Of a DNA stretch of 64,000 nucleotides, positions 16,699 through 26,333 are shown piece by piece (within the stretch, counting starts at the first letter, position 1; every line of letters begins with the position of its first letter). The stretch is from Thermoplasmatota archaeon. GTDB taxonomy: Archaea; Thermoplasmatota; Penumbrarchaeia; JASLWR01. Under the pieces are notes generated by a model, which was not told the DNA's origin, did no database searches, and saw only the letters and a list, made by a program, of their open reading frames with translations. Location: assembly GCA_030740765.1 (NCBI GenBank), contig JASLWR010000008.1:19591-83590 (forward strand), in the 5' to 3' direction. Made by a program: the position numbers and the translations under genes.

Positions 16699-19600
16699 AT
16701 GCTGAAGTGGATAATTATTTTCTTGCTGCTGTCTCTCACCGGGACAGTCTTGGTCGTTCTCACCCCTGGTGGGAGCAGCGCCGAGGCGACCCGGAGTTCG
16801 TACGGAGTGGTCCTGAAGGTTATCGATCAGCCTTATTTTCCAAACGATGGAAAATGGACGGGGTTTTTGAACATAACAGTGACAAATACCTGCCCCGACA
16901 AATCCGATACCTTCAGATTGGAGGCCACCCAAAAACCAGCAGGTTGGGATGTCATCGTCCTCGAACCGACCATCGATGTGGGTACCAGCCCTCCTACCGG
17001 ACCGGAAAAGAGCACGACACTGCTGATCAGTTGTCCGAAGATGGAAAAGCAAGGAACATATCGGATTGCCATAAAAGGGACGAGCCAGGGTGACCCTGCT
17101 CAATATCACAGCATATATATTGACGTTGAAGTAATGCTTGTTCCTTTCGTAAATGTGGAGGGACCCATTAACGTGGAGGAGACAGATATAGATCCGGCAA
17201 ACGGAATACCCGACTACCTTGAGGGTGACCCCGGTGACTACGTAACCTATGATTTCCAGATACGAAATGTAGGCAACGGTGAAGAGGCTTATTTCATATC
17301 GCTGGATTCACCCAACAACTGGTGGCACGAGATTCAGGGACCATCCTTCACCCAGACCCTGAGCATTAACCAGACTGCGATTAAAAGAGTGAAAGTGAAG
17401 ATCCCCGGCAACGCTGAAATGGGCGATACAGATGTCCTCAAATTCATTGCAACTTCACAGGTTGACCCGAAATTGCATCATCTGGCCACCGTGGAGACAA
17501 GGGTAAAACAGATATTCAGTTTAGGCCTTGAGGCCCCCCTCTATTCCACATTCTCTTATCCCCACTCGGAGGTGGAGCTTGATTTCAATATCACGAATAA
17601 AGGGAACGGAGCCGATGATACCGCAAGGATGGAAATGAAGTCGATCTCCCCCGATTGGATATGGGAGTTTGATCTATCCAATATCGGCCCAAATGGAATT
17701 CCAAGATACGGGAAAGCACGATGCGTTCTATCGCTTGTCATACCCAAAACCTCTCTCAACAGGACCTATTCACTCACCATCGAAACCTATACCTCCCTGA
17801 AAAATGTCCCTGACGATTCCCTGACTCTCAATATTACCATATTTCAGGAGTTCGATCTCAACCTCAACCTCAGCACAAATACAGCAAAGGTTTTTCCAGG
17901 TGAGGAGATATCATATAATTTCACGGTGGAGAATCCTGGTAACGGTGATGATAATTATAGTATCCAACTGCTAAAAGAAGGGGAAATTAACGTAACGTCG
18001 TGGTGTGAACTCGATACCAGCTATGTAGAACTGGGTAACGATTTTTCCCACGAGATATTTTTTAATGTTCGTATACCGGAACTGAGCAAGGCGGGCATCT
18101 ACGTTATCAGCGTACAGGTCATCTCAAACGGAGCCCGGAAGATGCAGCTCGTGGTTACAGAAACCATCAGTTTTTCCTTTGAAGTAATGAAACAGTACTC
18201 TCTCGAGATGACAAAGCGGAAGGGAGATGAGCTTCTTTCCATCAACTCGGATGAGATCGATCCTGAGAAACGATTGGATGTGTTCCATTTCAACGTAAGC
18301 AATCTTGGAAACGCCCAGGATATTGTGCTTTTTACAATCGACTATCCCGATATTGGAGGATGGAGCCCCCCCGATTTTATGATCTCGCAGGTTATGCTCC
18401 AATACAGGGAAACCCGTGGAAACCTGATATTGACGGTCCGAGCTCCATTTGGTATCGCCATAGGGGAATATCATTTCACCGTACAGGTGAGATCCACCCG
18501 GGACCCGTCAGAAAATCCTGCATCGGATTCAATTGATTTCTCCGTTAAGATAGTTCGTTTCGACATTGACGTGGATAAGATAATCTCACTGGATTCCCGT
18601 CTGGTGGATTCATCCGTGAACGTTAGCGATAGTGAGATCCACAGCATAGAGCTGAAGATATGGGTAAGGAACGTGGGAAATCTCGATATAGATCGATTCA
18701 ACGTTTCCCTGTTTATCAATAACGATAGGATCGCTCCCTACAGGACACGTGAAATATTCGATTTCAAATCCGGTATGAAAAAGGAACTGACATTCGATTT
18801 CAGTCCAGCCACCTACAGCACTTATCTTATTATCTTCCTCCTAGATCCCGACGGGACTATCTCTGAGATGAACGAATCCAACAATAGGGTTACTCTCACA
18901 TATATTCTTATAGAGCCCAGTGGCGATTACTTGTTCAGTGTGGATTTGGCGCAATGTGGTGGAATGAGTCCGGGCCCCGTGAGTGACGAGTTGAAAAATT
19001 GTTTTTCCGAGAATAATATTAACCTTTCCACAGGTGCAGTAATAAGTTCTTTGGAAGAAAACGAATGGAAAGTAACTGATGGGCCGACGGAATATCTTTT
19101 ATCTGTAAAGGGAGGTGAAGTGGTGATATACCGTTTCGAGAAGGGTGCTGAGAGAAATGATTCACCATTATTGTTGATCATAGAAATCCTTGGTGCGATC
19201 ATGACACTGGTAATAATCGCAGTCATTGTTATCAGGATAAACAGGGCCCGCCGAAAGGATCCGTTATTGGACACTGGGTTAGTTGAGGGCGAGGAATACA
19301 AGTTCCGGGAGAGGGGAATAAAGCCCGAATTTGATGGTTTGGAATTGGATGATTTCTTCGAAGGTATGGAGGAAGAGGAGAGCAAAAAGGATCAGAAAAA
19401 GGAAGATACGATAAAGGACAAAGGAACCGGTTATTACGTAACCAGCCAGGATCAGCCTGGGTCTGAAAAACCCGACCTTGGATTCACCATCTATAAACCC
19501 CCGGCTGAGCTTACTGAGACAGCGGACTCTCAAGAAGCGGATCATAAAGACTGGGAAGAATATGGTACAACTACAGATTCTTACGAGGCCGATGAAGGGG

Positions 19601-20508
19601 AGTGGGAAGAATATAGTGCGACTACAGATTCTTACGAGGCCGATGAAGGGGAGTGGGAAGAATATGGTGCGACTACAGATTCTTACAAGGCCGATGAAGA
19701 GGAGTGGGAAGAATATGGTGCGACTACAGATTCTTACGAGGCCGATGAAGGGGAGTGGGAAGAATATGATACAACTACTGACTCATACGAGGCCGATGAA
19801 GGGGAGTGGGAAGATTATAGTACTTTAGCCAACGTGGAAGAGAGCGTTGAGAGCGATCTATACTTGGATACTGAAAAGCTCCCGATATTTGGAGAAGCGC
19901 TTCCACTGGATGAGGATATCATTGAGGAAGTATCGCTCGAACCAAAAATAACACTTGATATTCCCGAGACAAAGCAAAAGCTAATGCTCGAACCTAAGCC
20001 GAGAACCAAAGAAACTCAAAAAACTGATATGAAAAAACCACTTATGATGAAACCGGTTTCCGGGCCGGTGGTCTCCGGATCAACCGGAGAGAAAGAGAAA
20101 CTTGATGATATTTTCGGCATCATGACACCCGCCAAAAGAGAGAGAGGCATCAAAGATATAACGCCGGTGACGACAATTAGTGAGAAAAAAACAACCGGAC
20201 CGATGTTGACCGGTCCAGTAGTGCAAAGTGAATGCACTCCCGAGAGATCAAGGCAAGTGGGGCGGCCTATTATGAAACCACGGGACGAGTCGATACAAAC
20301 GGCCCCAGTAGTGCAAAGAGAGCACACTACCGAAATATCAAAGCAGGTGGGGCGACCGATGATGAAACCGCAATCCAGCTCAAGAAGACCAATGATGAAA
20401 CCCCGAACTTCCCCCCGGAGACCCACAATGAAACCCAAGGCCGACACGACTCCAGCGGAGATACCCGCAAACAAAAAAGAAAGGCCAAAGATGAAACCGA
20501 TAAAATAA
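16699..20508 (+). CDS. Large CARDB/NEW3-like surface protein with repeat-rich cytosolic tail
   Basis: The 1269-residue protein has an N-terminal signal segment and an ectodomain of about 800 residues. The ectodomain is built from Ig-like modules with repeated NVGNGEEAYF, NKGNGADDTA and NPGNGDDNYS motifs (NEW3 type), ending with a CARDB-like module (VRNVGNLDIDRFNVSL). A single membrane helix (LLLIIEILGAIMTLVIIAVIVI, split across residues about 827-848) is followed by a basic stop-transfer run and a cytosolic tail of about 420 residues. The tail holds 17-residue acidic repeats, a KLDDIFGIM motif, and several QVGRPMMKP-type basic repeats to the C terminus. AAGG precedes the ATG. The function is unknown; the architecture suggests a link between envelope and cytosol. 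Confidence 0.82.
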   Translation: MLKWIIIFLLLSLTGTVLVVLTPGGSSAEATRSSYGVVLKVIDQPYFPNDGKWTGFLNITVTNTCPDKSDTFRLEATQKPAGWDVIVLEPTIDVGTSPPTGPEKSTTLLISCPKMEKQGTYRIAIKGTSQGDPAQYHSIYIDVEVMLVPFVNVEGPINVEETDIDPANGIPDYLEGDPGDYVTYDFQIRNVGNGEEAYFISLDSPNNWWHEIQGPSFTQTLSINQTAIKRVKVKIPGNAEMGDTDVLKFIATSQVDPKLHHLATVETRVKQIFSLGLEAPLYSTFSYPHSEVELDFNITNKGNGADDTARMEMKSISPDWIWEFDLSNIGPNGIPRYGKARCVLSLVIPKTSLNRTYSLTIETYTSLKNVPDDSLTLNITIFQEFDLNLNLSTNTAKVFPGEEISYNFTVENPGNGDDNYSIQLLKEGEINVTSWCELDTSYVELGNDFSHEIFFNVRIPELSKAGIYVISVQVISNGARKMQLVVTETISFSFEVMKQYSLEMTKRKGDELLSINSDEIDPEKRLDVFHFNVSNLGNAQDIVLFTIDYPDIGGWSPPDFMISQVMLQYRETRGNLILTVRAPFGIAIGEYHFTVQVRSTRDPSENPASDSIDFSVKIVRFDIDVDKIISLDSRLVDSSVNVSDSEIHSIELKIWVRNVGNLDIDRFNVSLFINNDRIAPYRTREIFDFKSGMKKELTFDFSPATYSTYLIIFLLDPDGTISEMNESNNRVTLTYILIEPSGDYLFSVDLAQCGGMSPGPVSDELKNCFSENNINLSTGAVISSLEENEWKVTDGPTEYLLSVKGGEVVIYRFEKGAERNDSPLLLIIEILGAIMTLVIIAVIVIRINRARRKDPLLDTGLVEGEEYKFRERGIKPEFDGLELDDFFEGMEEEESKKDQKKEDTIKDKGTGYYVTSQDQPGSEKPDLGFTIYKPPAELTETADSQEADHKDWEEYGTTTDSYEADEGEWEEYSATTDSYEADEGEWEEYGATTDSYKADEEEWEEYGATTDSYEADEGEWEEYDTTTDSYEADEGEWEDYSTLANVEESVESDLYLDTEKLPIFGEALPLDEDIIEEVSLEPKITLDIPETKQKLMLEPKPRTKETQKTDMKKPLMMKPVSGPVVSGSTGEKEKLDDIFGIMTPAKRERGIKDITPVTTISEKKTTGPMLTGPVVQSECTPERSRQVGRPIMKPRDESIQTAPVVQREHTTEISKQVGRPMMKPQSSSRRPMMKPRTSPRRPTMKPKADTTPAEIPANKKERPKMKPIK
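19519..19824 (+). repeat. 51-bp tandem coding repeat in the tail of the CARDB-like protein
   Basis: About five near-identical 51-base units start at 19570, 19621, 19672, 19723 and 19774, with a more diverged unit before them. Each encodes TTDSYEADEGEWEEYxx. The period is a multiple of three and the frame is kept, so this is coding repeat expansion, not a CRISPR array. Near identity at the DNA level suggests recent expansion or homogenisation. Confidence 0.9.
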
Positions 20509-20523
20509 AAAGGATTGAGTTAT

Positions 20524-20754
20524 TTGCAGGAATTCCCCGATAGGCACAATATCAAAGACAGGATTGAACGGGCATATGCCATGGCAGCCCCATATCTATC
20601 CGATCACCCATCGGTACTGGAATTCATTCAGGCACATAAAGACCTGGAAGCTGAGGATTTATGCGCTTTGATCGAAGAGAGACTCTCTGGTGAGGTTCCA
20701 CCCCGGAGCACGGACCTGAGGATATTGAAAAATGCTGTAGAAAAGGAAATATGA
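20524..20754 (+). CDS. Hypothetical protein, about 76 residues
   Basis: A short helical protein follows the 1269-residue surface protein by 15 bases on the same strand. A TTG at 20524 has AGGA nine bases upstream and is preferred to the TTG at 20515, where the site would be too close. The sequence has two or three predicted helices (RIERAYAMAAPYL, VLEFIQAHKDLEAEDLCALIEERL, LRILKNAVEKEI). No family is recognised. Its position suggests co-expression with the surface protein. Confidence 0.6.
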   Translation: MQEFPDRHNIKDRIERAYAMAAPYLSDHPSVLEFIQAHKDLEAEDLCALIEERLSGEVPPRSTDLRILKNAVEKEI

Positions 20755-20763
20755 TTTTTAATT

Positions 20764-20928
20764 CTACAAGGGACCCAGCCCGGCCCCTTTGCTTCTCAGG
20801 CAAAATGCCTGGGCCAGCACCGTGATCGAACACTGTCCCGATACCTGATACCACGCGCAGAATTTCCCCAAGCAAGCTTTTTTCAATATGGGACACACAA
20901 GCTCAATTTCGTTCAAAGGATCACTCAT
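20764..20928 (-). CDS. Small cysteine-motif protein, 54 residues
   Basis: The frame begins at an ATG preceded by GAGG and directly follows the 871-residue PKD-like surface gene (16-base gap). It encodes CPILKKACLGKFCAWY and QCSI, giving cysteines at 12, 19, 24 and 33, plus 43. The spacing C-x6-C-x4-C-x8-C resembles small uncharacterised prokaryotic proteins that may bind a metal or Fe-S cluster. The function is unknown. A longer in-frame extension to 21066 overlaps the upstream gene and is rejected. Confidence 0.65.
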   Translation of the reverse strand: MSDPLNEIELVCPILKKACLGKFCAWYQVSGQCSITVLAQAFCLRSKGAGLGPL

Positions 20929-20944
20929 CTTGGCTGCCTCATCT

Positions 20945-23560
20945 TCATTTTTGATCGCTAAAGTCATCTCCGCACTGGACGCAATAACCAAGATCCCAAT
21001 CCGCTTTCTCGTTGCATTTCGGGCAAAGGAAAATACTGTGGTCCTCGCGCTTTGGGATTCCCTCAAAGGATACTTTCTCCGCCGGCTTCTTTCTTTTTAG
21101 AAGCAGGATCACTACCATGATGACCACCAGTACCGCAACGAGTACTATGGCGATGATCGCCCAGATGGGGAAACCTTTACCCCCCAAATCATCTCCAGTG
21201 TTCCCGGAGCCACCGGGCTTCATCCCGGATTCACCAGGCAACACGGTGAAATTGAAGGTTTCCTTCTTGATATCGCCGTACCCGTCGTCCACGACCAATA
21301 GGATTGCGTGATCACCTTCCTTGAAAACGAATGTCGGGGACGGGTCAACTGTCATTATTTCTCCGTCAAGGAACCATTTGTAGGACAAAGTATCACCGTC
21401 GGGGTCCGAGGACGTTACATTGAAATGAGCTTTTTCGTCCTCTTTTATACCAGATAAAACCGAATCAGGAGACTCGTCAAAATATATCTCAGGACCCCTG
21501 TTGATGTCAACCACTCTCAGGGTCCATGTGTACGTGTCATTGTATTCGCCATCGTCGGCAAGTACCTTGATAATGATGTCACAGGTCCTTTTACCCTTTA
21601 CGTGGGTGACCGTGTCATGGTCTGCCGAATAGATAAAATTTACCGCTTTTGCCCCCGTGACCTCTATTCCGTCAACGAACCAGGTATAGGAAATCGGATC
21701 GCTGTCCGGATCACTGACAGTAATATTGAATTTCATGTTCTCGGTCTCGTTAATAGTGAGAAGCTCGCTTGCGACCCCACCACCCATTGCATTTACGATT
21801 GTGGGGGCTTGATTCTTATTGTTTACAACCAGCGTCCAAGTATACTCATCACTGAGGTTCAATAAGTCTTCAACCACTACTTTTATTTCGTAAGGTGAAC
21901 TCTCGGATGAATTCAAACCTGAAAGTTCTGACTCAAATGTAAAGAAGCCGCTGGTCTCCAAGTCCAGCAAGGCACCGTCAAGATACCACTTGAATATAAC
22001 TGATTCCACACCTGCATTGTCATAGACGATGACAAAACCGACTTCCTCGTTCTCAGTGATTGTGATCATCTGCTCCAGCGGAGTGTGACTGGTAATGGTT
22101 GGTGCGGTATTGATAGTCACCCCCCATTCGTGGGAAACATTGGCGTCGAAATCATCGTAAACCACCACCATGATCAATATGACATCCCCTTCATTGAACC
22201 CTGTAAATGTCATCTCGTAGTCAGACCCGGTGGTTTCCGAAACGGTTTCCCCATCCACGATCCATACATATTTGATATCATCACCATCCGGGTCCTCCGC
22301 AACAATTTCAAAGACAGCGGCGGCCCCCTTATTGATTATAATATTAGTGAAAGGCTGATATCCCGTTATCACAGGTTCTCTATTGGCTGTAACCTCAAAG
22401 TTAAAAACAGCGTGGTTATTCGTCTCATCACTCTCCTCGATTAAGTCATCAGGGTCCAGAATGATCTTGAAAGTATGGCTTCCTTTGGATAGTGGTTCTA
22501 TCTCATAGTAAATAGAGTATTCACTGTAAGACTCTATAATATCTATAATGATGTCGTCACCGAAGGGATCCCCATCCAGTTCGGCCCGGACCCTGGCATA
22601 TGGCACATTCCCGTAACCCACGTTGGATATATTACAGCTAATATTCACTGCTACAAGCTCCCGGGGGGACAGAGGGGTTACTGAAAAATCAGCAGGAGTA
22701 ATTGTGAGATCACCCGAACCCGGAGAACTGTTCGCGTCTCCGAACCCTATTAGTCCTTCTATGGTATTCTTTACAACCGATGAATAATTATTATAGACCT
22801 CGAAAGGTGACGAACCACCGTCACCCACCATGGTCCCAATTCCGTGTACGGGATAAAAATCCATCAAAATACCGACAACCTCTCCAGTGTCCTCGGCTCC
22901 AACAGTGGCGATATAGTTGAATAGAGTATGCATTTCCATTGACTCGGTTTCCCCCATGGATGTTATTGATTGATTGACCGTCATCAAGGAATTCACGTTC
23001 CAGGTGGTCAAATGGGACATGGGAAAATTGAAATCCTCTCTTGGAGGCTCCAACAGTGTTATCACGGTACTGGTGTATGGACTGTTCTGGCCAGCCAAAG
23101 TCATGGTACCTGTTATATCATCTATCCGTTTTATGAAAGCAAGATCGGATCTTCGATAGTAGGCAAAACCTATCGATTCGCTGTTACCGGCGTATGCCCC
23201 CGAATACTGACCATAAATGTAAGAACCCTTTTGAGCGATATTGCCTTCGATTGTTACGTTATATATATCATACGAAGAACCGTTGACGGTGACAGTTTCA
23301 CTTCCCGCCACCGTCAAGACCTCCACGGTTGTGACCTCATCGATAGTAATGTGGAAACCCCCTGAATTTAGTGATTGGGGTTCATCCGAATGAAGATAGT
23401 ATTTCCACCAATCACCGGTTTCCCATACCGGGAGCTGATACGAACGGGTTTCACGCTCTTCATCACCGGAAGCATTCGACGCGAAAATTCCCTGTGCAAT
23501 AACAAATAATAATGTAATGCATATCAAGACTACTGCGGTTTTTCTGAAGACCTGCTCCAT
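20945..23560 (-). CDS. PKD/CARDB-like surface protein with cytosolic zinc ribbon
   Basis: The 871-residue protein has a signal segment (VVLICITLLFVIAQGIFA) and an N-terminal domain of about 250 residues. A CARDB-like module (VNISCNISNVGYGNVPYARV to LIEESDETNNHAVF) is followed by four PKD/Ig-like modules, each with DPDGDxIxYxWxVDG-type motifs. A membrane helix (AIIAIVLVAVLVVIMVVILLL) and a KRKK stop-transfer run precede a cytosolic zinc ribbon (CPKCNEKADWDLGYCVQCG). The ATG at 23560 follows AAGGAAGG with a seven-base gap and is preferred to the GTG two codons upstream. The extracellular modules suggest binding or structural roles; the zinc ribbon suggests a cytosolic partner. Confidence 0.85.
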   Translation of the reverse strand: MEQVFRKTAVVLICITLLFVIAQGIFASNASGDEERETRSYQLPVWETGDWWKYYLHSDEPQSLNSGGFHITIDEVTTVEVLTVAGSETVTVNGSSYDIYNVTIEGNIAQKGSYIYGQYSGAYAGNSESIGFAYYRRSDLAFIKRIDDITGTMTLAGQNSPYTSTVITLLEPPREDFNFPMSHLTTWNVNSLMTVNQSITSMGETESMEMHTLFNYIATVGAEDTGEVVGILMDFYPVHGIGTMVGDGGSSPFEVYNNYSSVVKNTIEGLIGFGDANSSPGSGDLTITPADFSVTPLSPRELVAVNISCNISNVGYGNVPYARVRAELDGDPFGDDIIIDIIESYSEYSIYYEIEPLSKGSHTFKIILDPDDLIEESDETNNHAVFNFEVTANREPVITGYQPFTNIIINKGAAAVFEIVAEDPDGDDIKYVWIVDGETVSETTGSDYEMTFTGFNEGDVILIMVVVYDDFDANVSHEWGVTINTAPTITSHTPLEQMITITENEEVGFVIVYDNAGVESVIFKWYLDGALLDLETSGFFTFESELSGLNSSESSPYEIKVVVEDLLNLSDEYTWTLVVNNKNQAPTIVNAMGGGVASELLTINETENMKFNITVSDPDSDPISYTWFVDGIEVTGAKAVNFIYSADHDTVTHVKGKRTCDIIIKVLADDGEYNDTYTWTLRVVDINRGPEIYFDESPDSVLSGIKEDEKAHFNVTSSDPDGDTLSYKWFLDGEIMTVDPSPTFVFKEGDHAILLVVDDGYGDIKKETFNFTVLPGESGMKPGGSGNTGDDLGGKGFPIWAIIAIVLVAVLVVIMVVILLLKRKKPAEKVSFEGIPKREDHSIFLCPKCNEKADWDLGYCVQCGDDFSDQK

Positions 23561-23720
23561 AATCACACCTTCCTTGCTCTAAAATATATTATTGAAACAA
23601 TAACATTAGTTAATCAATCTTTCGTTATATTAAAAAATATATTCCCACATTATTCATTTCCATTTATAATGGTACCTTAGCATTGAGAGATACAAAATTA
23701 TTTATAATAAGGTGCATAAT

Positions 23721-23730
23721 TATATATAAC
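23721..23730 (+). promoter_or_regulatory. TATA box for the 396-residue surface protein gene
   Basis: TATATATAAC lies about 70 bases upstream of the ATG at 23798. Transcription starting near 23750 would leave a leader containing the AGAGGA ribosome binding site. Confidence 0.45.
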
Positions 23731-23797
23731 CAGCATTATAATTCAAAGCAAGTCCTGTACGATGGATACCAGCCGAAAAAGGTCAGAGGAATGTTGA

Positions 23798-24988
23798 ATG
23801 GATAAACGTTATACTCCTGTCATATTAGTCTTCTTTATTCTTTGTTTATTACCAGGCACCACTTCTTTATCAAAAGGGGAGGAAATGGAGTTATCGGTGG
23901 TGGATGCCACGGAGTTGGCCGAAACGATAATCAAAGGTGACATAATTCACTTTGTTGCTCAAGTTCAGACCCATGGTGAAATAAAATATTCTGCGACGCA
24001 CAAGACAGGGACCTACATCAATCTCACGGATGAGGCGAACACCACATATACTTTTCAGTACAAGTTGAACAATACCGAAAAGCCGTATGCAAATTTTTAC
24101 CGCCTCCATCTGAAATTGAACACCGGCTTCCTGCCCCCGGGAGTTTGGTATTTCGTTCACCATGTGGAGCTGGCAAACGGAACCTGGCGAGAGTCCAGCA
24201 GATTACCTTTGTCAATACGCGAAAGCGATTCAGCACCCATTATTGAACCCATCACTCCTCACTCCGATTATGAACATACTGTCAATGATGAGCAGGTCTT
24301 CTCTGCGAATATCACCGATCCCGACGGCGACCGGATCGTTCATGTGGATCTAATGGTTAACGGGACAAATCATACTATGGCAAATGACGGCAGCATATAC
24401 ACGAAATACATTGGAAAATTACCTCACACAGTGGATTTCTACAAGTATTTCATCCACACCACTAGAAAGAAGGATGGGGATAACAATTGGACCTACAACT
24501 GGACATTTCCCCTCATCATCACGGAAGGAATAAAAACCCAGAACGATACCCTACCTGAAGTCGAGGACATAACGAATATTCCTTCGAAGCTATCTGAGGA
24601 TGAATCCATACGATTCGAGGTAAGCTACAAGGATGTGGAGGGCGATCAGCCGGATAAAATATTGGTGAGCATATTCAACAGTTCCTTGGATACGCTTATC
24701 TCTTCAGTCACCATTCACCTTAAGACGGGGTCCATAAAGGAGGGGGCTACCTTTGAACGCACTGTCAACCTCGCCACTGAGGGAATCTCCCACGGGGATT
24801 GGATGTACCGTATAGAATATACGTATAACGGAACCGATTTCTTGTTGGCCGAGAGGGACTTCAAGGTTATAAAAGAAACCCCAGATAAGACCGATAATCC
24901 CGTTCTCATAGTTTTGGTTATTTTGATTACCATCGTCATACTACTCGCTCTCTTTGTTTTCACTTTCGGAAAAAGGGACCCATACTGA
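23798..24988 (+). CDS. Secreted Ig-like surface protein with C-terminal anchor
   Basis: The 396-residue product has a signal peptide (VILVFFILCLLPGTTSLS) and an outer region of Ig-like modules (residues about 30-355) containing several NxT/NxS sequons. It ends in a membrane helix (NPVLIVLVILITIVILLALFVF) and a short GKRDPY tail. There is no cytosolic domain, unlike most of its neighbours. It contains a partial PKD-like motif (ANITDPDGDRIVHVDLMVNG). The function is unknown. It has its own promoter and is divergent from the PKD-like gene. Confidence 0.78.
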   Translation: MDKRYTPVILVFFILCLLPGTTSLSKGEEMELSVVDATELAETIIKGDIIHFVAQVQTHGEIKYSATHKTGTYINLTDEANTTYTFQYKLNNTEKPYANFYRLHLKLNTGFLPPGVWYFVHHVELANGTWRESSRLPLSIRESDSAPIIEPITPHSDYEHTVNDEQVFSANITDPDGDRIVHVDLMVNGTNHTMANDGSIYTKYIGKLPHTVDFYKYFIHTTRKKDGDNNWTYNWTFPLIITEGIKTQNDTLPEVEDITNIPSKLSEDESIRFEVSYKDVEGDQPDKILVSIFNSSLDTLISSVTIHLKTGSIKEGATFERTVNLATEGISHGDWMYRIEYTYNGTDFLLAERDFKVIKETPDKTDNPVLIVLVILITIVILLALFVFTFGKRDPY

Positions 24989-25030
24989 AAGTCCACAATT
25001 ATTCCTCGCAAGGTGGAGAGTTCACCGAAA

Positions 25031-25041
25031 CTTATATAAAT
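25031..25041 (+). promoter_or_regulatory. TATA box of the PRC-barrel operon
   Basis: CTTATATAAAT with preceding GAAA sits about 55-64 bases upstream of the first ATG (25095). The predicted leader of about 35 bases contains AAGGAGG at 25081-25087. Confidence 0.6.
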
Positions 25042-25094
25042 AGCTAACCCATTGGTCTCGCTAGTTCGCACATCTCAATAAAGGAGGCAAATCA

Positions 25095-25604
25095 ATGTTA
25101 TACTCTAGGGTAAAGGGTTTTGAATTCAAAAAAGCCATCGAAGGCATCATCGGAAAACAGGTGGGCATGATATTGAATACCAACACATGGCGGGTTACCC
25201 ATTTTGTGATCTCTCATGGGATGGGCAAAAAGGCAAAGAACCTGATACATGAAAAGTATGTAAATAAATTCGACATGGACAACAATCTCATACTTCTTAA
25301 CGACGAGCACGAAGAAGAGGAAATCCCATCAACCTCAAAGAGAGAGATGTTCATGTGCAAGGATTTTGTCGGAATATCGGTAGTTTCTTCAGATAATAAA
25401 AAGATCGGAAAGGTCACCGATTTCGATATGCCTGAGAAATTGAAGATCTGGAAAATTTGGAAGATTATGATCGCCACAGGTTTCAAAAGTCGTCGTCTCA
25501 GGATATCGCCAGAGGATATAATGAGCCTCGGAGAGGAGATGGTTCTCAGAAAGACCTACGATGAGCTATTCCCCTCGAAAGAAGAAGAAGAAGAAGAACA
25601 ATAG
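25095..25604 (+). CDS. PRC-barrel domain protein (two barrels)
   Basis: PRC-barrels are small beta-barrel adaptor domains found in RNA-processing and cytoskeletal or division-linked proteins. Residues 1-75 (GFEFKKAIEGIIGKQVGMIL, WRVTHFVIS) and 93-165 (CKDFVGISVVSSDNKKIGKV, LRISPEDIMSLGEEMVLRK) look like two barrel units joined by an acidic linker. The C terminus is a short poly-Glu tail. AAGGAGG lies seven bases before the ATG. It is the first of five closely packed genes with strong ribosome binding sites, implying coordinated high expression. Archaeal PRC-barrel proteins such as CdpA/CdpB (haloarchaea) take part in cell division, but orthology is not established here. Confidence 0.78.
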   Translation: MLYSRVKGFEFKKAIEGIIGKQVGMILNTNTWRVTHFVISHGMGKKAKNLIHEKYVNKFDMDNNLILLNDEHEEEEIPSTSKREMFMCKDFVGISVVSSDNKKIGKVTDFDMPEKLKIWKIWKIMIATGFKSRRLRISPEDIMSLGEEMVLRKTYDELFPSKEEEEEEQ

Positions 25605-25615
25605 GAGTAATGATC

Positions 25616-26017
25616 ATGGAAAAGGAAGAAGTGGAAGAAATTGAGGTGCCCAAACTGGAATTGAAGGCTAAAACCAGTAGGATCAAGGGTCAGCCGGGTT
25701 TGGTAAGAGTTCATGAATCCCTTGTGGAGGATGTGGACTTCAACGCCGGTGACAAAGTGTTCATGTGCACACCGGAAATCGATAAGGGAGTAATCGTGAA
25801 ATTGAACGCAGATAAATTCATTCCCACCGACGTAGCCTCAATAAGGAAAAGGGATATGGATAAGTTAAATATCCAGGACGGAGACACTGTAATAATAAAA
25901 AATTATAAAAAATATACTGAGAGTTTAAAGGATGGGTATCAAAAGATAAAAGACAAGATCATCCGAAAGAAAGATGTAGAAGAGACTGAAGAAGATGAAG
26001 AAGAAAACAAGGAATGA
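25616..26017 (+). CDS. Possible double-psi/AbrB-like barrel protein with charged tail
   Basis: The 133-residue protein has two similar half-motifs, VRVHESLVEDVDFNAGDKVFM (split here only for reading) and IRKRDMDKLNIQDGDTVII. Both follow the strand-helix-GD-strand pattern of double-psi beta barrels such as the Cdc48 N-domain, or of swapped-hairpin barrels. The C terminus is a coiled, very acidic helix (KKDVEETEEDEEENKE). The ATG at 25616 is chosen because AGGAG lies eight bases upstream. That site overlaps the stop of the PRC-barrel gene, indicating translational coupling. Fold assignment is inference; the function is unknown. Confidence 0.65.
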   Translation: MEKEEVEEIEVPKLELKAKTSRIKGQPGLVRVHESLVEDVDFNAGDKVFMCTPEIDKGVIVKLNADKFIPTDVASIRKRDMDKLNIQDGDTVIIKNYKKYTESLKDGYQKIKDKIIRKKDVEETEEDEEENKE

Positions 26018-26050
26018 TACTCGTCCAAAATATGATAAAGGAGGAATAAT

Positions 26051-26332
26051 ATGGTAGGTGTAGGCGAAAGAATAACCGCATACTTCAGGGAACTTACAGG
26101 GGGTAATCCCCGCAAGATCGATAGGTATATCAGTGAGCATTTGCCGGAATTGATCGATACTCACCGGTTGTCCACCAAGAACGATTTTATCGATATTGAC
26201 AGTTCTTTCAACTGGGCGGAAACCGAACTGAATGATCTGGATTCATGGAAAGAAGAAACCGAAGAGCGTCTGAAAAAGGCCCGACTTCGAATGGAAAGGC
26301 TCGAATTAAAATACGGAGTGGAGGGGAAATAA
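26051..26332 (+). CDS. Small coiled-coil protein, first of three related genes
   Basis: The 93-residue protein has a core KIDRYISEHLPELIDTHRL, shared in pattern (RI-x2-Y-x2-E-x5-I[DE]-x3-L) with the next two genes. A charged C-terminal helix (LDSWKEETEERLKKARLRM) likely forms a coiled coil. AAAGGAGG precedes the ATG. No signal or membrane segment is present. I recognise no named family. The shared core suggests the three products arose by duplication and may form a hetero-oligomer. Confidence 0.7.
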   Translation: MVGVGERITAYFRELTGGNPRKIDRYISEHLPELIDTHRLSTKNDFIDIDSSFNWAETELNDLDSWKEETEERLKKARLRMERLELKYGVEGK

Positions 26333-26333
26333 T

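Noticed and set aside
19519..19824. CRISPR-like tandem repeat
   Set aside because: The 51-base period has no unique spacers, stays in frame and encodes an acidic repeat inside a long gene.
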